From NCBI RefSeq assembly GCF_900119315.1, contig NZ_LT827010.1, forward strand, positions 1,844,001 through 1,908,000: a DNA stretch of 64,000 nucleotides, read 5' to 3'. Positions 57,851 to 64,000 of the stretch are shown here, in pieces (position 1 is the first letter of the stretch; every line of letters starts with the position of its first letter). Position numbers and translations under genes: made by a program. This DNA is from Actinoplanes sp. SE50/110. Its GTDB lineage: Bacteria > Actinomycetota > Actinomycetes > Mycobacteriales > Micromonosporaceae. The notes under the pieces are model-generated. The model did no database searches. It saw only the letters and a list, made by a program, of their open reading frames with translations, and was not told where the DNA came from.

Positions 57851-58558
57851 ATGAGCCTGGTTCGTCGCGTCACACCATCCGCCCTCTCCACGAACCTGGT
57901 TCGCCGCGTGCCGCAGCTGCTGCTCGGTCTGTTCCTCTACGGCGCCAGCATGGCCCTGATGATCCGGTCCGGGCTCGGCCTCAACCCCTGGGACGTCTTC
58001 CACCAGGGCCTCTCCGAGCGGACCGGGATCGAGTTCGGCTGGATCGTGCTGCTCGTCGGCATCCCGGTGCTGCTGCTCTGGATCCCGTTGCGGCAGCGCC
58101 CCGGTGTCGGCACGATCGCGAACGTGCTGCTCGTCGGCTTCTCCGCGGACGCCGTGCTCGCCGTGCTGCCGCCCGGGTCCGGCCTTCCGGCCCGGATCGG
58201 CCTACTGGTCGCCGGCATCGTGCTCAACGGCGTCGCGACCGGGCTCTACATCGGCAGCCGGATGGGCCCGGGCCCGCGCGACGGCCTGATGACCGGACTG
58301 GCCCGCCGCTTCCCCCGGCTGTCGCTGCGGGTGATCCGCACGTCGATCGAGCTGCTGGTCCTCGGCGCCGGCTTCCTGCTGGGCGGCACGGTGGGGGTCG
58401 GCACGGTGGCGTATGCGCTGGCCATCGGGCCGCTGGTCCACCTGTTCCTGCCGAAGCTCACGGTCGGTGAACGCCGACGGACGACATCGGCCGCTCGCCC
58501 GCCGGCCGCCTCGGAAGCCGGACGCTCCCCCGAGCAGCACACCCCGGTGGAGGCCTGA
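57851..58558 (+). CDS. YczE-like integral membrane protein
   Basis: 235 residues, about five membrane helices. The signature LGLNPWDVFHQGLSERTGIEFGWIV opens after the first helix; GVATGLYIGSRMGPGPRDGL follows in the middle, and the tail is Ala/Arg-rich. YczE/YitT-type transporters have unknown substrates; the pairing with a PLP-binding regulator hints at a vitamin B6- or amine-linked role (inference). Confidence 0.92.
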   Translation: MSLVRRVTPSALSTNLVRRVPQLLLGLFLYGASMALMIRSGLGLNPWDVFHQGLSERTGIEFGWIVLLVGIPVLLLWIPLRQRPGVGTIANVLLVGFSADAVLAVLPPGSGLPARIGLLVAGIVLNGVATGLYIGSRMGPGPRDGLMTGLARRFPRLSLRVIRTSIELLVLGAGFLLGGTVGVGTVAYALAIGPLVHLFLPKLTVGERRRTTSAARPPAASEAGRSPEQHTPVEA

Positions 58559-58588
58559 CCGGGCCGGCTGACCGCGTACCGGCAAAGG

Positions 58589-58621
58589 AAAGACCGCTTC
58601 CCGGTGGGGAAGCGGTCTTTT
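58589..58621. terminator. Bidirectional terminator between yczE and fadD
   Basis: A perfect 14-bp stem (58589-58602 with 58607-58620) around GGTG, with an A-tract on one side and a T-tract on the other. It serves both convergent genes. Confidence 0.9.
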
Positions 58622-58636
58622 CGGTAGCGGTCCCGA

Positions 58637-60460
58637 TCAGATCTGGGCGAGCGAGCCCTCGTACATCTTCTCGATCTGGTCGGCGAAGTTGGTCTCCACG
58701 CTGCGGCGTTTGATCTTCATGGACGGCGTGATCTCGCCGGCCTCGATGCTCAGGTCACGGGGGAGGATGGCGAACTTCTTCACCGTCTCCCAGCGGTTGA
58801 GTTTGCCGTTGAGCTCGGCCAGGTAGCCCTCGACCAGCTTGTGGGTTTCGGGGGCGGCGACGATCTCGGCGTACGTCTTGCCGGCGAGCGGGCCGTCGGC
58901 GGCCCAGACGGCGATCGCGTCCTCGTCCAGGGTGATCAGCATGGTGACGAAGTTGCGGGACTGGCCGACGACGATCGCCTGCGACGTGTACGGGCAGACC
59001 GCCTTGAACGCGCCCTCGATGGCGCTGGGGGCGATGAACTTGCCGCCGGACGTCTTGACCAGGTCCTTCTTGCGGTCGGTGATCTTCAGGAAGCCGTCGG
59101 CGTCGAGCTCGCCGATGTCACCGGTGCGCAGGAAGCCGTCGTCGGTGAACGCCTCCTTCGTCGCCTCGGGCAGGTTGTGGTAACCGCGCATCACCGGGGC
59201 GCCGCGCATCAGCACCTCGCCGTCGGTGTCGATGCGGATCTCCAGGTCGCCGATCGCCTCACCCACCGTGCCGATCTTGAGGCGGCCGTTGCGGTTGACG
59301 AAGTTCGCCGCGGAGGCCTCGGTCATCCCGTAGCCCTCCAGGATCGGCAGGTTGGCCGCGGCGAAGAACTCGGCGATGTCCCGGGACAGTGCGGCCGAGC
59401 CGCTGACCAGCACCCGCAGCCGGCCGCCGAGCCGCTCCTGGAGCTTGGCGAAGACCAGTTTCTCGGCCACCGCGTACTGCGCGGAGAGGACCGCGCCGAC
59501 CGGCTTGCCGGCCTGCTCCAGCGCGACCTTGCGCTTGCCGGTGGCCACCGCCCAGGTGAAGATCTTGGCTTTCAGGCCGCCGCCGGCCAGGCCGCTGGTC
59601 ACCGTCTTGTTGTAGACCTTCTCGAAGATGCGCGGGGCGGCGCACATCAGCGTGGGGCGGATCAGCGCGAGCTTGTCGACCAGCTTGTCGACCCGGCCGT
59701 CGACGTAGGTCGGCACGCCCACGTGCAGGATGCCGCAGAGCAGCGTCTTGCCGAACGCGTGCGACATCGGCAGCCACAGGTAGTGCAGGTCGTCCGGGTT
59801 GAACAGGCCCAGGTCGTTCTGTGCGACACCCTCCCAGGTCCAGCCGCGGTGCAGCAGCTCGACGCCCTTGGGCCGACCGGTGGTGCCGGAGGTGTAGATC
59901 AGCGTGGCGATGTGCTCCGGAGTGAGCTCGGCGATCACCCGCTCGATCAGCTCCGGGTCGCGGCGCAGCGCGGCCGCGCCCAACTCCTCCAGCTCGGCCA
60001 GGGTGATCTGCGGCGGGGTGGCGCCGGCGTCGGCCGGGCCGTCGATCAGCACCACCTTGGTGATCGCGGTCGGCGCGCCGGAGATCTTCAGCGCCTGCTT
60101 CGGGTTCTCCGCGATCAGCACCTTGGAACCGGAGTCGGACACGATGAACGCGGTGTCCTCCGGCTCGGTGGTCGGGTAGACCGTGGTGGCGGCCGCGCCG
60201 GCCACGTTGATCCCGAGGTCGGCCAGGATCCACTCGAGGCGGGTGCTGGACAGGATCGCGACCCGGTCCTCCAGCCCGACGCCGAGCTCGCGCAGACCGG
60301 CCGCGATGGCCCTGGTCCGCTCACCCACCTGGCGCCAGGTCAGCCAGTCCATCCCGGTGTCGGTCGCGTTCGGCCCGGCGAACGCCTGCGCGTCCGGCGT
60401 CTTGGCCACGCGCTGGAAAAGCATGTCCGGGATCGACCGGTAGGGAACCTCGAGAGCCAT
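58637..60460 (-). CDS. Long-chain fatty acyl-CoA synthetase (AMP-forming)
   Basis: 607 residues from ATG 60460 (AGGCGG upstream). ANL superfamily: P-loop TLIYTSGTTGRPKGVELLHR (about residues 178-197), LPMSHAFGKTLL, EGYGMTEASAANFVNRNGRL, the Asp of FLRTGDIGELDADGFLKITD and KDLVKTSGGKFIAPSAIEGA. It activates fatty acids with ATP and CoA; a FACL15/FadD15-like type common in actinobacteria. A TetR-like palindrome lies 33 bases upstream. Single-gene unit. Confidence 0.94.
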   Translation of the reverse strand: MALEVPYRSIPDMLFQRVAKTPDAQAFAGPNATDTGMDWLTWRQVGERTRAIAAGLRELGVGLEDRVAILSSTRLEWILADLGINVAGAAATTVYPTTEPEDTAFIVSDSGSKVLIAENPKQALKISGAPTAITKVVLIDGPADAGATPPQITLAELEELGAAALRRDPELIERVIAELTPEHIATLIYTSGTTGRPKGVELLHRGWTWEGVAQNDLGLFNPDDLHYLWLPMSHAFGKTLLCGILHVGVPTYVDGRVDKLVDKLALIRPTLMCAAPRIFEKVYNKTVTSGLAGGGLKAKIFTWAVATGKRKVALEQAGKPVGAVLSAQYAVAEKLVFAKLQERLGGRLRVLVSGSAALSRDIAEFFAAANLPILEGYGMTEASAANFVNRNGRLKIGTVGEAIGDLEIRIDTDGEVLMRGAPVMRGYHNLPEATKEAFTDDGFLRTGDIGELDADGFLKITDRKKDLVKTSGGKFIAPSAIEGAFKAVCPYTSQAIVVGQSRNFVTMLITLDEDAIAVWAADGPLAGKTYAEIVAAPETHKLVEGYLAELNGKLNRWETVKKFAILPRDLSIEAGEITPSMKIKRRSVETNFADQIEKMYEGSLAQI

Positions 60461-60492
60461 CAAGCGCCGCCTAAGACTGAACCGGGGGACGT

Positions 60493-60506
60493 TAACATCG
60501 TTGTTA
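60493..60506. promoter_or_regulatory. Palindromic operator candidate before fadD
   Basis: TAACA, four bases, TGTTA: a perfect 5-4-5 inverted repeat 32 bp upstream of the fadD start, in an A+T-rich patch. The shape fits a TetR-type site such as those controlling fatty acid genes. Confidence 0.4.
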
Positions 60507-60573
60507 CCGCAGAGTAATGCGATGGCGGTGGCAGGGCTAGAGCACCCCGGCAACTCGGGTCAATCCTAGTCGC

Positions 60574-60579
60574 TACCGT
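60574..60579 (+). promoter_or_regulatory. Candidate -10 element of the PfkB kinase gene, leaderless
   Basis: TACCGT, 6 bases, then ATG 60586; no ribosome binding site. Confidence 0.45.
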
Positions 60580-60585
60580 GGCGGC

Positions 60586-61476
60586 ATGGTTTTTCTCGTG
60601 ATCGGCGGGACCGGGGTCGACACCGTGGTACCGGTGGCGGATCTGCCGGTGCTCGGTGCCGATTCGGCGCGCCCGCGCGGGCCGATCGAGGATCACGTGT
60701 CGCACACCGGCACCTGCGTGGCGCTGGCGCTGCGGGCGCTCGGCGGCGCGGTCCGGGTGGTCGACACGGTCGGTGACGACGAGCTCGGCGGCCGGGTCAA
60801 GGCGGCGTTCCGGGAGTGGGACATCCCGCTGCACGCGGCGCCGGCCCCGGCCGGGACACGGCGGGCGGTCAACCTGATGAGCCCGGACGGGCGGCGGCTC
60901 TCCCTGTACGACGGCCGGGACGTGCCCGGATATCGCCTGCCGGCGTGGTATTACGATCCGCTCCCGGCCGGGGTCCGGCACGTGCACCTGACGATCATGG
61001 ACTGGGCGCGGCACCTGATCCCGTCGCTGCGCGCGGCCGGGGTCACCGTCTCGACCGATCTGCACGACTGGGACGGGGAGAACCCGTACCATCGCGATTT
61101 CGCCCTGGGCGCCGACGTGGTCTTCGTCAGCGGCGTTCAGCTCGCCGCGGGCGCCGCCGAGCGGATCCTGCGCGACGGGGTGGCCGGGCGGGTGGTGGTG
61201 ACCCACGGCGCCGGCGGGGCCGACCTGTACACCCGGGACGGGCGGACGCACCGGGACGCCGCCGATCCGGGCGCGCCGGTCGTCGACACGAACGGTGCCG
61301 GGGACGCGTTCGCCGCCGCCTTCCTGACCGCATGGGCGGCCGGGAAGAGCGACGGCGACTGCCTCACCGGCGGGACGATCGCCGGGGCGTACGCGTGCAC
61401 TCGTGCGGTGGGCGCGGGCTCGTTCATCTCCGGGGACGAACTGGAGCTCAGAGCAGCGAGACCGCGGGACCGGTGA
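60586..61476 (+). CDS. PfkB-family carbohydrate kinase
   Basis: 296 residues. HVSHTGTCVALALRALGG near the N-terminus and the C-terminal signature VVDTNGAGDAFAAAFLTAWA, which holds the catalytic Asp and anion hole, are clear. It phosphorylates a sugar or nucleoside; the substrate is not deducible. Stands alone; its last 29 bases overlap a small minus-strand gene. Confidence 0.92.
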   Translation: MVFLVIGGTGVDTVVPVADLPVLGADSARPRGPIEDHVSHTGTCVALALRALGGAVRVVDTVGDDELGGRVKAAFREWDIPLHAAPAPAGTRRAVNLMSPDGRRLSLYDGRDVPGYRLPAWYYDPLPAGVRHVHLTIMDWARHLIPSLRAAGVTVSTDLHDWDGENPYHRDFALGADVVFVSGVQLAAGAAERILRDGVAGRVVVTHGAGGADLYTRDGRTHRDAADPGAPVVDTNGAGDAFAAAFLTAWAAGKSDGDCLTGGTIAGAYACTRAVGAGSFISGDELELRAARPRDR

Positions 61477-61570
61477 GCAGGGCCACCCCCACGCCGCTCA
61501 GCAGGCTGACCGCGGCCACGGCCAGGACCATCAGGGCGCTCGTCCGGAACAGTCCACGACGGATCCTCAT
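61448..61570 (-). CDS. 40-residue single-helix membrane peptide
   Basis: A 40-codon ORF, MRIRRGLFRTSALMVLAVAA followed by about 20 more mostly hydrophobic residues. Basic head (five Arg in the first nine residues), one membrane helix (about 11-36). AGGGGGA stands 7 bases before the ATG, a good ribosome binding site. The same strand has a promoter-like pair further upstream. It overlaps the end of the kinase gene by 29 bases and is divergent from a MocR regulator gene, its possible controller. No homologue recognised. Confidence 0.6.
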   Translation of the reverse strand: MRIRRGLFRTSALMVLAVAAVSLLSGVGVALLTGPAVSLL

Positions 61571-61641
61571 GCCACATCCCCCTCGGGTGGTCGTCTTCGA
61601 CTTCCGGGCTTGAGCGTAAGCGCCCGGTTACTACCGACGGG

Positions 61642-61663
61642 TATACCGGATTGTCTATACCGT
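61642..61663. promoter_or_regulatory. Repeated TATACCG operator and -10 of the second mocR gene
   Basis: TATACCG at 61642-61648 and again at 61656-61662. The second copy overlaps TACCGT (61658-61663), which stands 6 bases before the GTG start. Direct repeats in a MocR promoter suggest autoregulation. On the other strand TAGACA and TAGTAA (spacer 18) overlap the same site and point toward the 40-residue gene. Confidence 0.5.
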
Positions 61664-61669
61664 TCAGGC

Positions 61670-63046
61670 GTGGATCTGGTCATCGACGGACGGACGACCG
61701 CGGCCGTCTACCGGGCGTTGCGGGCGGCGATCGCGGACGGGCGGCTGCCCGCCGGGCACCGGCTGCCGGCCAGCCGGGCGCTCGCCGCCGACCTCGGGGT
61801 GTCCCGGGGCAGCGTCGCCGGGGCGTATGAACGGCTCGCCGCCGAGGGGCACCTGACCGCCCGGGTCGGGGCCGGCACGTTCGTGGCGGTGGCCCGGACG
61901 CCCCGGCCGGCGCCCCGCGCGGTGCCGGACCCGTTGCGACCGCGCGCCGGATGGGCCTTCGCGCCGGTGCTGACCAGCGGCTCGGTGCCGGCGCCGAAAT
62001 ACGACTTCCGGATCGGCATCCCGGACGCGTCGCTGTTCCCGTTCGACACCTGGCGGCGGATGGTCGCCGCCGAGCTGCGGCTGCGGGCGAACGGGCCGGG
62101 CACCTACGCCGACCCGTACGGTCATCCCGCCCTGCGCGCCGCGATCGCCCGCTACCTCGGGTACGCCCGGTCGATCCGGGTCACCGAGGATGAGGTGCTG
62201 GTCACCAACGGGGTGCAGCACGCGCTGGACCTGATCGGGCGGGTGCTGCTGCGGCCCGGGGACACGGTCGCGGTGGAGGAGCCGGGATATCCGCCGGCCC
62301 GGGCGCTGTTCGCCTCGCTCGGCGCGCGGGTGGTGGGCGTGCCGGTGGACGATGCCGGGCTGGTCGTCGACCGGCTGCCGGCGCACGCGCGGATCGTCTA
62401 CGTGACGCCGTCGCACCAGTTTCCGCTCGGGGCGGTTCTCAGCCTGGATCGACGGCGGCAGCTGCTGGACTGGGCGCGGCGGCGGCAGAGCGCGATCGTC
62501 GAGGACGACTACGACAGTGAGTTCCGGTTCGGGAGCCGTCCGCTCGAACCCCTGCGGGCCCTCGACCGGTGCGGGCGGGTGCTCTACGTGGGCACCTTCT
62601 CCAAAACCATGCTGCCCACCATCCGTACGGGGTTCGTGCTGACCCCGCCGGGACTGCGGGATGCGCTGGCCGCCGCCCGGCAGCTCGGGGACGGGCACGG
62701 GCAGGTGGCGATGCAGGCGGCGCTGGCCCGGTTCATCGACGAGGGGCAGCTGGCCCGGCACGTGCGGCGGGCCCGCCGGGAGTACGCGGCACGCCACGCC
62801 CGGATCGCCGGGCTTCTGAGCGATATTTCGGGATGTGAAGTGCTGCCGTCGGCCGCGGGGCTGCACGTCACCGTGCTGATGCCCCGCGACCAGCCCGACA
62901 TTTCCGAAATCGCGGGCAAGAGAGGGCTAGCGGTCGACGACCTGAGCCGGTACGGCGGCGACCGGCCGGGCCTCGTCCTCGGCTTCGGCGCCGTCGACCC
63001 CGCGCTCATCGACGAGGGCCTGGCACTTCTGGCCGAACTGCTCTGA
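61670..63046 (+). CDS. MocR/PdxR-type regulator: GntR helix-turn-helix plus aminotransferase fold
   Basis: 458 residues from GTG 61670 (leaderless-type -10 upstream; a longer open frame back to 61403 overlaps the kinase gene). Winged helix HRLPASRALAADLGVSRGSV and AGAYERLAAEGHLTARVGAG; aminotransferase-like domain with TNGVQHALDLIGRVLL, EDDYDSEFRFGSRPLEPLRA and the PLP lysine in YVGTFSKTMLPTIRTGFV. EDDYDSEFR is typical of PdxR-like members. Targets unknown; the adjacent permease or the 40-residue peptide are candidates. Confidence 0.92.
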   Translation: MDLVIDGRTTAAVYRALRAAIADGRLPAGHRLPASRALAADLGVSRGSVAGAYERLAAEGHLTARVGAGTFVAVARTPRPAPRAVPDPLRPRAGWAFAPVLTSGSVPAPKYDFRIGIPDASLFPFDTWRRMVAAELRLRANGPGTYADPYGHPALRAAIARYLGYARSIRVTEDEVLVTNGVQHALDLIGRVLLRPGDTVAVEEPGYPPARALFASLGARVVGVPVDDAGLVVDRLPAHARIVYVTPSHQFPLGAVLSLDRRRQLLDWARRRQSAIVEDDYDSEFRFGSRPLEPLRALDRCGRVLYVGTFSKTMLPTIRTGFVLTPPGLRDALAAARQLGDGHGQVAMQAALARFIDEGQLARHVRRARREYAARHARIAGLLSDISGCEVLPSAAGLHVTVLMPRDQPDISEIAGKRGLAVDDLSRYGGDRPGLVLGFGAVDPALIDEGLALLAELL

Positions 63047-64000
63047 CCCCGCGCGAGCGCCCGACGCCGGGTGGGTGTCAGGCGCCGCGCCGATGGCGGA
63101 CCCGGCGCCCGCGTCCGTACGGGAGGCGGCGGCACCGGCGCCGGACCGTACGGTGCCGGCCCGGCCGGCCGCCCGGTCGACGGCGAAGCGGTAGATCAGC
63201 GCGCCCGCCGCGAACACCAGGCTGAGCAGCGCCGGCCACCCGTTCAGCCAGAACAGTCCGCACACCGCCACGAACGCCACCCCGGCCACCGCCCGCGACC
63301 AGCCCCGCGGCAGCAGGCGTACCGCGGCGGCCGTGCCGAACACGTACACCAGGGTGAAGCATCCGGTGACCAGCAGCGCCGAGGTTCGCAGTCCGAGCGG
63401 CAGCAGCGCGCACAGGATGCTCGCCACGTAGATGAAGGTCAGCGAGCGGCGCCGGCCCCCGAAGACCCGGGCCGGCAAGGCGCCGTCCGCGGCCAGTGCC
63501 ACCCCCAACCGGCTCGACCCGGCGTAGTACGCGTTCACCGCCCCGAGGGTGAGCACCACCGACACCACCGCGGTGATCGCCCGCACCGGCCCGCCCAGCC
63601 CGATCGCCAGCAGGTCGGCCAGCGGCGCGCGGCTGCCGGCCAGGGCGGGACCGAGGGCCAGCACGCTGACCGCGGCCACCGCCAGGTAGAGCACGCCGAC
63701 CACGGCGACCGCGAGCATGGTGGCCCGGGGCACGTCGCGGCGCGGGTTCCGGTATTCCGCGGACAGCGAGGACAGTGCTTCCCAGCCGGCGAAGCCCCAG
63801 ACCAGCAGGGCGGTGGCCGAGCCGATCCCGGCGAGGCCGTGCGGGGCGAACGGGTGCAGGTTGCCGAGGTCGAGGTGGGGGAGCGCGGCCAGCACGGTCA
63901 CCACCAGCAGGGTGGCCAGGGTGCCGGTGAGCACCAGCTGGACCCGGCCGGAGACGCGCAGGCCGAACCAGTTCATCGCGTAGCCCGCGGTGACCACCCC
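62927..64000 (-). CDS. APC-superfamily amino acid permease (5' end outside window)
   Basis: The frame is open to the right edge; about 357 C-terminal residues are visible with some eight membrane helices. LLVWGFAGWEALSSLSAEYR then NPRRDVPRATMLAVAVVGVL is the conserved helix 6 to loop region of APC transporters; LGAVNAYYAGSSRLGVALAA and DGALPARVFGGRR follow. Substrate unknown. The hydrophobic part ends near base 63180; the last about 80 residues are Ala/Gly/Arg-rich, and the final 120 bases overlap the 3' end of the mocR gene on the other strand. Confidence 0.88.
   Translation of the reverse strand, partial: GVVTAGYAMNWFGLRVSGRVQLVLTGTLATLLVVTVLAALPHLDLGNLHPFAPHGLAGIGSATALLVWGFAGWEALSSLSAEYRNPRRDVPRATMLAVAVVGVLYLAVAAVSVLALGPALAGSRAPLADLLAIGLGGPVRAITAVVSVVLTLGAVNAYYAGSSRLGVALAADGALPARVFGGRRRSLTFIYVASILCALLPLGLRTSALLVTGCFTLVYVFGTAAAVRLLPRGWSRAVAGVAFVAVCGLFWLNGWPALLSLVFAAGALIYRFAVDRAAGRAGTVRSGAGAAASRTDAGAGSAIGAAPDTHPASGARAGSEQFGQKCQALVDERGVDGAEAEDEARPVAAVPAQVVDR

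Noticed and set aside
61403..61669. Upstream extension of the second mocR gene
   Set aside because: The extra part overlaps the kinase gene and is low-complexity; the helix-turn-helix begins right after GTG 61670.

Overview
The window is GC-rich (roughly 70% or more by eye), densely packed and full of GTG starts and 1-4 base stop/start overlaps. The gene set points to a filamentous actinomycete of the Micromonosporaceae, most like Actinoplanes: DivIVA, SepF, YggT, MraZ, a PriA-type HisA, a MurE with the meso-diaminopimelate motif, MurT/GatD, and a c-di-AMP riboswitch before a cell-wall hydrolase. The genus is an inference from gene content and style; no rRNA gene is present.

Left arm (1-19000). 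The C-terminal three quarters of an error-prone polymerase (DnaE2) is cut by the left edge. It is followed by a secreted subtilisin-inhibitor-like protein, a methyltransferase coupled to a phosphodiesterase-like enzyme, and a DUF3040 protein. A minus-strand MoxR / DUF58 / transglutaminase operon follows. leuS is preceded by a 15-codon leader peptide with consecutive Leu codons and a strong intrinsic terminator. Then come a VTT membrane protein, the murT-gatD pair (amidation of lipid II) and an NlpC/P60 hydrolase under a ydaO-type c-di-AMP riboswitch.

Centre (19000-39200). This is the division and cell wall cluster: mraZ, rsmH, ftsL, ftsI, murE, murF, mraY, ftsW, murG, murC, ftsQ, ftsZ, yggS, sepF, yggT, divIVA. 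murD is absent from its usual place between mraY and ftsW, where there is only a 13-bp perfect inverted repeat; pgeF is absent between ftsZ and yggS. mraZ has four GTGG boxes at exactly 10-bp spacing over its promoter. ftsZ has a consensus promoter and a structured leader. A Cys/His-tailed membrane protein after divIVA has its ribosome binding site inside a 14-bp perfect hairpin.

Right arm (39200-64000). It holds a DksA-type zinc finger, lspA, rluD, a membrane-anchored unknown, a Pro-rich ParA/MinD-like ATPase, dnaE1, a membrane protein overlapping a LON-domain gene tail to tail, then hisD-hisC-hisB-hisH-(small membrane protein)-priA. hisF follows after a terminator and with its own promoter. 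Accessory genes close the window: an unknown minus-strand gene, a VOC protein, a divergent MocR/YczE pair, a fadD, a PfkB sugar kinase, a 40-residue membrane peptide, a second MocR regulator, and an APC permease cut by the right edge.

Three cross-window patterns stand out. At least nine genes have a TAnnnT hexamer 6-8 bases before a start codon that lacks a ribosome binding site, suggesting leaderless transcripts. Degenerate tandem repeats sit in gaps between convergent genes. Several leaders carry perfect hairpins. No tRNA, rRNA, insertion sequence, integrase or CRISPR array was seen.
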